DNA of 64,000 nt from Bemisia tabaci. Its lineage: Eukaryota > Arthropoda > Insecta > Hemiptera > Aleyrodidae. The DNA lies in NCBI RefSeq assembly GCF_918797505.1, contig NC_092794.1:1798001-1862000 (forward strand), written 5' to 3'. Below the pieces are notes generated by a model. That model had not been told where the DNA came from. It was given only the letters and a program-made list of their open reading frames with translations, and made no database searches. Shown here one piece after another: positions 11,983 to 23,108 of this stretch (positions are counted from its first letter, which is position 1; each line of letters opens with the position of its first letter). The position numbers and the translations under genes were made by a program.

Positions 11983-13639
11983 GTCTACAAGATGAAAAAA
12001 AAAATTGTATGTATGACAGACTCTAGCCGGTAATTGTAGAACTTCTTTTGAAATATACCTAAGACGCAGGATGACTCCCAGTAGGTAATCGGAGGTCGGT
12101 GTCAGCTCAATGCCGTGCTGTGATTCGTCGTGTCGGGACCCTCCCAGCAAATGAGCGAGGCTCTAGGGAGGGATCGCGACTTGGCGAGGGCGTGACTTCA
12201 ATTTCTGCGACAGGGACAGCCCGCAGGGTGTCGTTTAGTCGGACGTATCAAGCGCGCCCTGGGACATATCCTCCTCAGAAATTATTCGCTCCGCTGTTTT
12301 TAACGCTACGAATAATTGTGTTAGCCTCGCGTCGTCCAAATTTTAATCATTCTAATTAAATTTTAAATTAACTATTTATTAATTACGTCCAACTAAGTGT
12401 GGTAGAAGTTTTGTGAAGGCTCGAAATTATCCACTTCAAAATTCACTGTCGAAGCGAATCTGAAAACTTGGTGGGAATTTTTATTTTGTCAAAACCATTT
12501 TGAAAATTTTTAACTTTCGCGTGAGCTGTGAGCTACGGCTTTTCACTTCACTACATAGACTTTATCATCCACGAATGTATGCTCATTTAACTAGGAGTAA
12601 GTTTCGCAAGTTCTTTGTTCAATGTTTCTTTTTTGAATAATTTTGATTCCCGTGTTGCCGGAGAAAGACGTCTTCGTGGTGATTTTTATTTTCAAGTCCC
12701 GCGTAGTTATCAGAGTAAGTCTTTGCTGAAGAGTCTTCAACACAATCCCTCACGCGTATTCAATACCTAAGGCGCCTACGATGGAAAAATGTTGTGTTTA
12801 CCATTTAAGTGAAATTAATTGATTAAAGATAAAAATGAAGGTGCTTTTTGTGAATATTTTTGTGTTTCTGTGTTTGCGCCGTACTGCCCACTTGAAATTT
12901 TGGGACGAGTGTTCCGCTGTTTATTTTTTCGAAGATCGAAGAAAATCCAAAGAAACCTGCCCCTGGTAGAACAATTTAATCATAGAAGTGGGTTATTGGT
13001 GTTGTGTTTGGAGGTATTGCCGGATTTGAGGATACACCCTGATCAGAATACGGACTTTCTACTATTTACAAGGTAAGTTGCGATCAGTGGACTTAATTCC
13101 TTATGATTAAGTAACCGCGAAAAATTCAAGAAAGGCGGCAAAAGTTGAAAGTTTCAGTGCTTTTTTAATATTTAAACATGATCGGAGAAGCAGGAAATAT
13201 AAAAATAAAATTAAAAGTAATGAAAAAAACTGAATCTCTGACCCTTATGCTGCGAATTTTTTACTGTACAGATTATTGTAAAGAAAAAAGGTCATTTTAC
13301 TTAATGATAATATCTTCGACAATATTATTACTTCTGAAAACCAACGTGAAAATTGTGTAAATTATATTACGACTCTCCGCTTACAGGACATACCATGCAG
13401 TGATACCTACCTATTTCTGAGAACTAGTCGTGATTAGCTCGCTTTGCGAGCTGACACGTCTAGCCGGGGAGTGCCCCTGGACCCCAGTTCTACGCTTCGC
13501 GACGAACTTGCGACTCGCTCCGCGAGCCGCCACCGCCCCGCACAGTTTTTAACATTGATGAGGAGACAACATCTATGTCTTAATCTTCTTTTTCACCAAG
13601 TTTTACAGAAATTGATGTTCTAGGAGTCCGGACCGCGTT
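11983..13639. other. Mostly low-copy DNA with a CpG-richer block
   Basis: 12095-12310 is CpG-rich (CGAGGCTCTAGGGAGGGATC etc.) and holds an 86-codon plus frame without a recognisable domain. An untranslated exon or promoter-like element is possible. 13430-13545 carries one of four GC modules (listed separately). Nothing else recognised. Confidence 0.35.
13430..13545. repeat. GC-rich hairpin module 1
   Basis: GTGCCCCTGGACCCCAGTTC followed by self-complementary ACTCGCTCCGCGAG-type stems, in AT-rich surroundings. Related modules are at 16700-16805, 20500-20600 and 21985-22075. Confidence 0.6.
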
Positions 13640-14530
13640 TTCGTGCGGGGCCGCCATCTTGGATTTGGAAATGTTGAAAATCTGACCAAAAATGCGAGTT
13701 TTCCGTCGAAATACACCTCCTAATACCGAATTTCACAAAAATCGATGGATGGAAAGCCGAGATAACAATTTAGACCACGTTCGCCATTTTTGATTTTTGA
13801 ATTTTGAAAATCGGACCTAAAATTCTAATTTCCCGTCGAAATACACCTCCTAATACCGAATTTCACAAAAATCGATGGATCGGAAGCCAAGATAGCAATT
13901 TAGACCACGTTCGTCATCTTGGATTTTTGAATTTTGAAAATCTGACCTTAAATTCTAATTTCCCGTCGAAATATATCCCCTAATACCGAATTTCACAAAA
14001 ATCGATCGATATCAGGAAGCGATATAGCATTTTAGGCCACGGCCGCCATCTTGGATTTTGAAATTTTGAAAATCTAACCAAAAATTCGAGTTCCCCGTCG
14101 AAAAGTACCCAAGATCTCCGAGTTTCACAAGAATCGATCAAACAGGAGCCGACTTAGAATTTTAGGCCACGGCCACCATCTTGGATTTGGAAAGTTTGAA
14201 AATCTGACCAAAAATTCGAGTTTCTCGTCGAAATATACCCGTGGATACCGAGTTTCACGAAAATCGATAGAACAGGAGCCGACTTAGCATTTTAGGCCAC
14301 GGCCGCCATCTTGGATTTTGAAATTTTGAAAATCTGACCAAAAATTCGAGTTTCTCGTCGAAAAATACCTGTGGATACCGTATTTCACGAAAATCGATCA
14401 AACAGGAGCCGACTTAGCATTTTAGGCCACGGCCGCCATCTTGGATTTTGAGATTTTGAAAATCCGACCAAAAATTCGAGATCCCCCGAGAAAAATACTC
14501 CCGCATACCAATTTCCACCAACATTCGTCG
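13640..14530 (+). repeat. Tandem array, ~130 bp period, about 7 diverged units
   Basis: GCCGCCATCTTGGATTTTGA-like blocks recur near 13650, 13780, 13910, 14043, 14173, 14303 and 14433. Each is followed by AAATCTGACCAAAAATTCGAG, TCGTCGAAATA, and TTTCACGAAAATCGAT. The later units are the most alike. Noncoding satellite-like block. Confidence 0.9.
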
Positions 14531-15363
14531 AAAAATACCTCCTAGAACCTTAAATTTCGTCTATAAGGCAGTGACGTCACGCAACAGGATTGAACCTGTT
14601 CGGCGCGATGCGCGTAAACAACCGCGTATCTCCAATGTAATACTATATGGAGAAATAACTTTCCGCTCTTGCGGGCATCCGAGGCAGCGGATTTGAATGG
14701 GAATACTTTTAATCAACTCCTCATTACAATAGCTAAGCGTGTACCAATTTTAAAGGAAATCGCTTCGGCCAATTTTTATCTAGGGGGGGGGGGGGGGCAT
14801 AGTGAGTGGGAACAGCAGCTTTATATAGAGTAATAATGATGATGGTTGTGTGCAGGAGCGAGACTCACCAGGCGGTCGAAAGCCCGGGAGACCGAAATTG
14901 AAACGGAAACGGAAAACACATCGTAATTTCAGAGAGTTACAGGAGGTAAAAAAACCGAGTAAGATATTTACAGAACGTTGAGAAAAATGATTTGAGACCT
15001 CATGTTTTGGAGAGGGGCGACGAACTTGGAAAATTCTGATTCCACTTTCTTCTCACGGAATTTATCATGGGCGTGGTTTCACGATAACTGGAATAGTCTT
15101 TTCGTCGTGACAGACAACACATTTTTCGGTCATATTTTTAGTAAAAATGATAATCACTCGATTTTTTTCGCATTAATCTTCAAAGGGTTGGGTCGATTTT
15201 AGCTAATGGGAGAAAATGGTTCTGAAAAAAAGTTGAAAAGTGATTTGGCCATATCAAGCTATAGACTACTTTTATGTTATCTTAGAGCTCATACTATAGG
15301 ATTTACTTACGTGCATCGCAATGTCTTTACGATTATTTTTCTTTACCAAGTCTGACATGTCAG
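14531..15363. other. Spacer with poly-G run
   Basis: Contains a ~16-G run near 14785-14800 and no supported gene. The 66-codon plus frame at 15002-15202 is unremarkable. Confidence 0.4.
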
Positions 15364-15383
15364 GTTTGGTGACGTCACCAAAC
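15364..15383. promoter_or_regulatory. Perfect 20-bp palindrome with CRE-type core
   Basis: GTTTGGTGACGTCACCAAAC is fully self-complementary and centred on TGACGTCA, the CREB/ATF consensus. Half of it (CGTCACCAAACTGAC) recurs at 15536-15550 and, with one change, near 15726-15740. Regulatory function is inference; it could equally be the tip of a repeat. Confidence 0.4.
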
Positions 15384-15842
15384 TGACTGCTGTTATTAAT
15401 TTTTCCTGCCAATTTGTAGTAACAAAATCAAACAAATCATTGAGGGAAGGTCGAGAGGCCACCTGTAGATGTAAGAAAAAAATATTCGCTCACATATTCC
15501 TTGCATATTTCACCAAAATTTTTGATGGAAAACAGCGTCACCAAACTGACATTGAATGAGTGAGACACTCCAAAAACCATGGAAAAAACTGAAATTAAGC
15601 TGAAATTGGAAGAAATATGTGGACTTATCAAGTGTACGTCTGTTCGTTCTACTTTTCCGCACTCAGTCATGCCTTAATCCGCACACAAGCGCTATCTCTT
15701 GAGTGGCCACAAACTAAAACGCATAGCGTCACCAAACTAACATAATATTGAGTTACACGCTTCAAGTCTCAAATTGAATTGAATAATATAGTTTTCTGGT
15801 GTTTCAATGCATAATATATCAAACAATATACATTTAAGACTT

Positions 15843-15862
15843 AAAAAAAAAAAAAAAAAAAT
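15843..15862 (+). repeat. Poly-A tract
   Basis: About 20 A residues just left of the 5S-like repeat. It might be the tail of an unrelated retroposed fragment. Confidence 0.6.
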
Positions 15863-15887
15863 TAGACAAAGCTCGAAAAAGGTCCTC

Positions 15888-16420
15888 CCTGGTAAAAATG
15901 GCAAGTGCTCAGATCAGTAGCACTTGCCTTTGGAACAGACCTAAGCACTGATGTCAGTGCTGCCGGGCGCTGATCTGCTACCTCAGTGTTAGGTCTGTTC
16001 CAAAGGCAAGTGCCTCTGATGTAAGTGGCACTGACCTAAGTGTCTCAGACGTAAGCGGAGTGGAAACTCCCAGAAATACTGTACAGGCAAAAATTTCGTT
16101 AATTACCGATCTGCCAGGTACGTTAAGTCACTATTTGACGATCAGGGAGGGCTGCTGTGAGTTTTCAATCCCAAGCAAGTATCACAATCTTCAGGGGACA
16201 TCGCTCGTTCCCATGCGGTCTCCAATCTAAGTACTAACTACGCCCGACGTAACTTAACTTCGGTGATCGTCCTAGCGATTGAACCACTACACTACCTGCG
16301 CGTGTACGTGTTGGGGGCGTAATTTTACCATTTCAGGGCCCCCGTTGGGGTAATTTTGCCAGCAAATGATGATTTTGTCTTTGAATGTGAATCCGATACT
16401 TAATTTTTCTATTATTCTTT
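15888..16420 (-). mobile_element. Dispersed repeat carrying a 5S-rRNA-like segment, copy 1
   Basis: Direct (same-strand) duplicate of 63471-64000. On the minus strand, about 16299 down to 16200 reads GATCACCGAAGTTAAGTTAC, GTCGGGCGTAGTTAGTACTT, AGATTGGAGACCGCATGGGA and AC. This reproduces the A box, intermediate element and C box of eukaryotic 5S rRNA. The plus-strand left end is a ~120 bp hairpin (GGCAAGTGCTCAGATCAGT ... TCTGTTCCAAAGGCAAGTGCC). A 5S-derived SINE (SINE3 class) is the natural explanation. The extra ~110 bp conserved beyond the 5S start is unusual for that class. Confidence 0.8.
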
Positions 16421-17408
16421 TTTAATCAATCAACATGTAAATGAAGTTTTGTAAGTTACGTTTCTTTGAAAAAAAAAATGGATCGCACTAAAATTCAAAA
16501 TTAAAGCTAATGATGCAAAAAAAATAATGAAAGTTGAAATTATACAAAAAATATAAATTAGCAGATACAAAAATTGAAAGTAAAGGAGTAAAAAAGTTAG
16601 AAAAGAATTGAAAATAAAGTAGGAAAATTTTAAAAAAAATTGAGACTGAAACATTTTAAAAACAGTTAAAACTGAAAAAAATTAAAACCAAATTTAAAAC
16701 TACTAGCTGCTTCAGCTCGCTACGCTCGCTTGCGCCGCTAGCCGGTGGCTTCGCCCCCTGGACCCCCAGTCACTCGCTCCGCGAGTTGCTCGCGAGCCAA
16801 ATTTTGCTACTACGAGTAATTAGAGGACTTCCAGGAAAATTTTAAATGATAAAAAAATGATAAATTCAAAAACAAAGAATAAGAAACTGATAATGATAAC
16901 CACCTACTTCTAGAAAAAGAAACATCTTTGAAAAATAAAAAACACTCCTTGAAAAGAAAATCAAAACACTTTGTGAAAATTTAACGGTGCGAAAGGGTGA
17001 ACATTAATCACCGATTCTCTTGGAAGAACACATGAGCTGCTGTAAAAAAGTTAATTATTAATAAAACCTGTGCTGCCGTAAAAAGGAAAATTATCTTCTG
17101 AAAAATACACATCAAAATTAAGTAATTTTCATGTAAAAAAAACTATAATGATAAAATCATGAAAGCAAAACTCTAGACGCACTACTGAGAAACCTGGACA
17201 AACCGAAAACTGATTATGAGCAATTCGACGGAGGAAATGCGTAGTAGGTGTTCCGAGTCAGACGGCATAAGAAAGGGAGTGATACTGACAAAGGACCCAT
17301 GCCAGAGCAGAAGGGTGACACGTACTAACGGCAGGTAGGGATGGGTTTACGTGGAGAGGGAAACGGAAAATCAGAGGGTGGGAGGTCCCCCAACCTTATG
17401 ACTCGTCC
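16421..17408. other. A-rich low-complexity noncoding region
   Basis: 16440-17200 is dominated by AAATTAAAA/GAAAAATAA words (except module 2). The minus frame at 16430-16654 is only this T-rich composition read as Phe/Leu. No gene. Confidence 0.5.
16700..16805. repeat. GC-rich hairpin module 2
   Basis: Starts CTAGCTGCTTCAGCTCGCTA. Contains TTCGCCCCCTGGACCCCCAG and CTCGCTCCGCGAG. Closest to module 1. Confidence 0.6.
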
Positions 17409-17760
17409 AGCGGCAAAGACGAAAATATTTCGTTATCAAATCGAGGTAAATTTTGCAACGTCGGTCGCGCAAATTGAAAAACTAAGGAATGTTGGCACGT
17501 CTACAGCCTAAAAGCTTTCATTCAAAACAAATCCGAGCAAAATCGGTCCAGTAGTTTCCGAGATCGAATTAGCACAAACTGTCCAACGTCAAAAACGCAA
17601 GCATGTCGTTATCAAATCGAGGTAAATTTTGCAACGTCGGTCGTGCAAATCGAAAAACTAAGGAATGTTGGCACGTCTACAGCCTAAGAGCTTTCATTTA
17701 AAACAAATCCGAGCAAAATCGGTCCAGTAGTTTCCGAGATCGAATTAGCACAAACTGTAT
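17409..17760 (+). repeat. Two-unit tandem duplication, 176 bp period
   Basis: CGTTATCAAATCGAGGTAAA at 17431 and again at 17607. The units stay almost identical through GGAATGTTGGCACGTCTACA, AATCCGAGCAAAATCGGTCC and GATCGAATTAGCACAAACTG. Confidence 0.92.
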
Positions 17761-18280
17761 GAGGCCAAAAAAGGCCTTAGGATATTAAATACCTATATAG
17801 ATTTTTTTTTTTTATAAAAAAATAATAATGCTTAAATAAATATATCTAAATACATATTTTAGCGGTGATAATATTTTTATCGATCTCATTTTTTGTTGTG
17901 TTTTAATTATCTACCTCCCTATCTACACCCAAGTGCTCAACGTGTGCAGGGTGAAATTTTGATGAGGAAATATGTTTTTTTTTTAGGTTTAATTCCTATC
18001 TTGTCTTGTCTTTTACTAATTTTTGACGTGCGATACCGCAATATCGAATCTCTCAATATGAAAAGAACAAAAAAAACGATAAAGAGTGCCTTTTCGGGAA
18101 AAAATTGGCAGCATCGAGGGCACTACTACCGAAAAGGGCGGTACCTATCTAAAACATGAATAGTAGGCGGTTGGGCATGCAGGGACGATATAAATCGCAC
18201 ACATCAGTGCACAATACGTAAGCCGATAAGATTCAGTGCTGGCAATAAACAAGATTGTCGCACCATGTATTTGGTGACTT
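17761..18280. other. AT-rich spacer
   Basis: T-rich near 17803-17820 and 17970-17985. The 88-codon plus frame at 17893-18159 has a hydrophobic patch but no recognisable domain or splice context. Not called. Confidence 0.35.
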
Positions 18281-18454
18281 GGCAATTTTTTAAAACTGCT
18301 TTGATTTTTCTTCTCTGTGCAAAGAAAATTCTGCAAGTACTTCAAGGAAAGATGTTAATTTGTTCTCCTTTAAAAAAATCATAGGTACATAGAGGCGGAG
18401 ATTTTCAGACACCGCAAACGAGTTATGCGATTGCCGACTTACACCGCCGATATG
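18281..18454. mobile_element. MITE, ATATCGACGG family, truncated copy
   Basis: Matches the right ~175 bp of the 11718-11982 copy, including TTTGTTCTCCTTTAA and GAGGCGGAGATTTTCAGACA. The left TIR is missing. Confidence 0.85.
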
Positions 18455-18569
18455 TACCTATAAAGGAGCCTCAGTACAATAGACCGACGCTATCAAGGAG
18501 ACCGTACTTTTTCCTAATTATCAGGTAAGTAGATATTGCCACCGCAGCAACCGAAATGTGGTCGACCTT

Positions 18570-18685
18570 TATGAGCTCTGCCAACAGGGAGCGCTTTTCA
18601 ATTTCAACCCGCCTCTAGGATTCTAGAATAGGTACTAGTGGCAAATCGTTCAAATGGCGCACCAGATCATCGATGAGATGGCGAA
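18570..18685 (+). repeat. Diverged dispersed repeat, copy 1
   Basis: GCGCTTTTCAATTTC...GCCTCTAG...TTCAAATGGCGCACCAGATC, matched in the same orientation at about 35240-35346 (GCGCTTTTTGATTTCG...AAATGGCGCACCAGCTCATC). Confidence 0.65.
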
Positions 18686-21006
18686 TAGAGGCCTCACATA
18701 TTTAGAATAGATCATCTCTAATACCTTTATTTGATGCTTTTGATACGATACCACGGTGAACGAAATAGTTTTTCTTCAATTTACTTGTATTAGTGGTAGT
18801 GCACTTTCCTCAAAACTTTTCACGATGCGGGTTCTTTCACCCAATGGTGCTCATGTTCCTCGGAGAACTTAAAACAAGCAGTGAACTCCAACACAATGTG
18901 TTAATAAGGCGCGTCATTAACTCGCACATATCAACCCCTTTAGTTTTCATTTACAGAGATTTCAAAATAGGCAAGCAGCACAACAAGAGAATTCACGATC
19001 CAACACTGCAAGGTCAACTACGCACCTTGACGAGACCGTGTATTGTGAATCTAGAAAGCCATTCGAACGAATTTAAGTTTTTTGATCTGCCTTAAGCAAA
19101 ATCTTATAAGATATTCTTGAAGAAAAGTGCTATGGAATAATTTATGCGAAGAAAGGAAACATTCTGTCGAACTCCTAGAGGATAAAGTCGATTTTAAGGT
19201 ATTTTGGGGTTAAAATACCCAAATCATCGGTAGAATAAATCCCGTTATATTATTGAAAAGAAATTGACTCAAATGCAATTGCATTAAATATGTCTTGATT
19301 TTGTTATTCTAAACGTCTTTCCATGCAAAGAAGTTCAACCATGTCCATGCTTAATTCATTCATGAATTGAATGTAAGCAATCTACATCCCGAAAATCTAC
19401 CGATTTGCCGTAAATAATCGCAGAAACTTGATATATCAGGTCGATGTACCCACTCGTTGAATTTACGAATCCATTTTGTGAGTGCACATATGTAAAAGTC
19501 AATACGCTATAGTCATTTTGGGTGCATTTATTTTTCATGAAACAATATAATATATAAGTAATTTTAATCCCGAAAAATTCCGAGGTCAATTATACCTAAT
19601 TGTAATTTATATATTTCTTTTTTCCCCTTCATTTTATTTTTTGTATGGAAAAATCGAGGTTTCACCGATTTCTTCTGATTTCGAATACTGTAACTTCTCT
19701 TCTATTCGGCCGATTTTTATGAATGGGGCCTCTTTTTATTCGTGTTTTAACGGAGAGTAAGGAAAAAATTGCTAAATACACGCGAAACAATTTTTTTGAA
19801 AATTGGATGAATCCTAGCGTGACGGTGAAATGGTTAATTAAGTGTAAGTAATCGGGAGAGGGTCTCGGCGCGGTCGGAACCCAAGGCGGCCCAAGACCAT
19901 TGTTCTTCGAGACGCGAACGCAGTGATCAGGAGCGTGGGGAAGAGAGGGCTAAGTGGATTCCTGTATGAGCCACGTTTAGCAAATGGTCTAAAGAGTCTC
20001 GAGGCTCATCACAGATTGCACTTACGGCTCCTGGCTGGCCCCGGCTACCAGAGCAGTGATACCAAATTTTGAAAAGCATAACAGGGGTGTGGAGATCTGC
20101 CAAAGCACCGTTTTGAACAAAACGGAGGAGTAAAATTCTCATTCGAAGACTGCCGATCTGCTCAGCCATCCTCGAATCAGTTCGCTTGCTTCTGCTTATA
20201 TATGCATATTTTAAATGAGCGCTGAGCATTCTTAGGTTTTTTTTAAAAAAAACCAAGTAACGTAGACTCTTGGTATTCATTGCACATAAACTAGAGAGCC
20301 CCAGAATGAGAAACAACTTTAAATCATAATTATTGACGGATTAGTAAACTTTTTACACGCTTTGGAAAATCTCAGAAGTTCGCGGTAGTCACTTTTCGGT
20401 AAGGAACTAAGGGACTCGGTTATTGTATCGAGTGGGGGGTCGAAACGATCGCAAAGGCGGTATACTACGTATACGCGCCAAAAGCGCCTACATTGAAAAC
20501 TAGCTGTTTGCAGCCAGCCAAAGGGCTACCGCCCCCTAGACCCCCAGTTCCTCACCTCGCGAAGAACGGGTACCTAGACACGCTTCACGTGTCGACGATA
20601 TAAGTGGAGATGTACATTATTAGCTATGAACCTTGACCCGCGGAAAATTATATAATAAAAAAAAAATGGAAAAGCTGTCGAGAAGCGAAAATGTAATCGA
20701 CTGCTTAATGATGTATGAAAGTCAACAGAACTTGACTAAAAAAGCCTACAACGCACAAATTCATTGTAAGATCAGGCTGATTGTTGTTCATCATTTTCAA
20801 CGCATGAAAAAAAATTAGTATTATATACAAAATTAGAAACCGTTAGAATTCGGCAGAAAAATTAACATAGTTGCGGAATAGACCAGAGATAAGGGAGGCA
20901 CGGTGCACATCGTGTAACCAGTAGAAAATAAACAGAAAGCAGGGAGGCCGCGCGCATCGTGTAACTGAGTAAAGTAAGTAGCATCTCTAAACGGAAACAT
21001 TGCTAG
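18686..21006. other. Low-copy region, no recognised gene
   Basis: Holds a 100-codon plus frame (18793-19095) and a 129-codon minus frame (19927-20316). Neither shows a known motif, signal or convincing codon bias. Splice sites could be drawn anywhere in such DNA, so I do not call them. GC module 3 lies near the right end. Confidence 0.4.
20500..20600. repeat. GC-rich hairpin module 3
   Basis: Starts CTAGCTGTTTGCAGCCAGCC. Contains ACCGCCCCCTAGACCCCCAG followed by CACCTCGCGAAG and GACACGCTTCACGTGTC stems. Confidence 0.6.
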
Positions 21007-21311
21007 GTATATATTGCGATTTTATCGGCGATAAAATCGCCAGGATCATCAACATCTGAGCGATTATCTTCGATCTTATCGCGATAAAATCGCGCCTTTA
21101 TCACTCGACAGTTTATCGCGATGTTTTCAAAGTAAAAATCGCGATAAATGGCTATTTAATCTCGATTCTATCGACGAAAATTGCTCACGGTATTATCGAA
21201 CCAGAAGTTGCAATGTGTAACGATTTAATTGCCATATATCGCAATTTTTAATGCGATAATATCTCGATATATTGCCATAGGTACCGTTACAATCGCGATA
21301 ACCAACCGATA
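21007..21311. mobile_element. TATCGCGATA-rich element, copy 1
   Basis: About 300 bp composed largely of overlapping TATCGCGATA/TTTATCGGCGATAAA words. The inverted homologue is at 53369-53668 (e.g. GCGATTATCTTCGATCTTAT versus its complement near 53600). Many internal self-complementary segments. Noncoding. Confidence 0.8.
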
Positions 21312-21329
21312 CTCTTCACACTGGGGGGA

Positions 21330-21850
21330 CCGACAGGGCCTGCGCCCCCTCCCCGCGTGGCCCTGAGGAGCTGTTGTAGGACTTTAATACCTGGAAATTT
21401 GTGTTTTTCATGGAAAATCACCCTCGGCTTGAAATTTTTCCGGATGTTTTCGGATAATTTTTAAGGAAACAAAGGGTTTGGCGCGAAGGGGATACATCAG
21501 GCCTGCACCCCTTCATCCTTGCATGGCCTTTGGGAGCCTTTTCAGACCACTAGAACCTAAAAATTCGGGTTTCTCCTGAAAATTTACCTATGAATCTCAA
21601 CTTTTCCTGGGATTTTCCATTCATCTTGAAGAAAACTAGCGTTATGCGCGAGGAGCTTAAGCATGGTAATCTCCCCTTTTCAAGGGACTCTAATGTGGCT
21701 CAAAATTGAGCGTTTGAAACCTTTTTTAATCTTCACCACAGTTTTCTCCGTGATTTCTAGATTCGGGTCAGCCCCCCCCCCCCCTACCCCCAAAGGGCGG
21801 TGAGAGCTCCCGAAAACATTAAAATTCGAATCCCTTGGGGTGGATTCCCT
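21330..21850 (+). repeat. Degenerate tandem repeat, ~163 bp period, ~3 units
   Basis: CCTGCGCCCCCTCCCCGCGT...GGCC near 21339 and CCTGCACCCCTTCATCC...GGCC near 21502 are each followed by CTTTAATACCTGGAAATTTG / CTAGAACCTAAAAATTCGGG-type text. A weaker third unit runs to ~21850. Contains a poly-C run near 21773-21785. Confidence 0.6.
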
Positions 21851-21984
21851 AATATGTTAACTACCTTCAATAACTCAAAGACTACTTCTTCTTCGAAAAA
21901 AAGGTCTGGTGCTGTAGGTCTGGGTCACCCTGTAGAGGGTATGCAGAACAATGCTTAAGTTTCTCCGATACAGAAATATAAACT

Positions 21985-22075
21985 ACTAGGGGGCCCTGCC
22001 CCCTGACCGCTACGCGGCCCAACCCCCGGGAGGGCGCCTCGCGCCCTCAGGCCCGCTTCGCGGGCCATATACGCA
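21985..22075. repeat. GC-rich hairpin module 4
   Basis: CTAGGGGGCCCTGCCCCCTG, then CCGCTACGCGG, GGGCGCCTCGCGCCC and GCCCGCTTCGCGGGC stems. The general plan of modules 1-3, with different stems. Confidence 0.5.
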
Positions 22076-23108
22076 TATGGCATGGCAAAAATGTTCTTCC
22101 ATTTTAATACACCATTTGTGTTCAAGCTGCATCGATTTCAAAATTTTTGACGTAACCTTCAATTTTGTAAATGATGAGGAATAGCTGGATGTACATGATT
22201 TCACATCCACTTACTGGAGAATATGTCCGTTTATTATGTTATTTTTAAATACTTATTTTTTTAAAAAAAAAAAAATCGGATTTCGACCGTTAAGAGTAAT
22301 AATATTTGGTCCGTCCCCGACGCACCGCAGCGCCTGCCCTCTCACTTTTTAATCTGCTGTAATATTAATAGAAATTTCAGCAATCAAGTACCTAGGTAAA
22401 TTGACCAATGCCACAAATCGAAGCCGGAAGAATGCAGGAAAAATTGAGTTAAACCTTATAACCTTGGACCTCAAACCAGAACCCAAGCGATGCACCGTTC
22501 CTCAACTCTTCGAATGAGGAGCCCTTCACGGAGCTTTTCCATGTTTTATTGTTTATTCGAGTCACTCAGGTAGAATCCCACACCTTGACGTTTCTAGCGG
22601 AAATGACATATCTCTCACGCTATTAACATTGACTTACGTGACATGAGCTTTAAAAGCTCTACAACATTAAAAGTTCGGGGTTTCATAATTTTTTGCACAT
22701 CTACATCTGCTACAGATGACATACATGTAAAGATCATCCTTAACGGTCCGGCAGTTCGTCAGAAATAGTGCTTCCAATATTTTGCTTGTAGCTGTATAAT
22801 ATAGATTAATCGAGGGGTTTAGAGGACAGGGTGCTTTAAGTGCAGTTTTTGAAAGAATTATGATTAACATTTTCAAGTAAAACTAATCTTACTGCATATT
22901 CTGTGAAAAATTCGATCCTAAATGCAAATTCTTAAGCATCGAAAAGTCAATTCGAACTTCTTTTCCGCCAAGAGGATCCATGTAATTTTGAAACTTCAAA
23001 CACGTATTTCTCGAAAATAAAGGTAACGTTGCATGGTGGCAACGATCATGGTGTCAACCGTACTCGTGCACCCTGATGTCCTCCAAGCCCCTCAATTGTA
23101 GAAGAAAT
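22076..23108. other. Noncoding spacer
   Basis: No repeat structure or exon recognised. An A-rich run lies at 22262-22275. Confidence 0.4.

Noticed and set aside
13640..14530. CRISPR-like array
   Set aside because: Units are ~130 bp, contiguous and diverged, with no short repeats plus unique spacers; eukaryotic context.
16200..16299. Functional 5S rRNA gene
   Set aside because: Both ends of the 5S molecule are degraded and the copy is embedded in a dispersed repeat.
19927..20316. 129-codon minus frame
   Set aside because: No known motif; a length expected by chance in 64 kb six-frame reading. Kept only as a note in the spacer entry.
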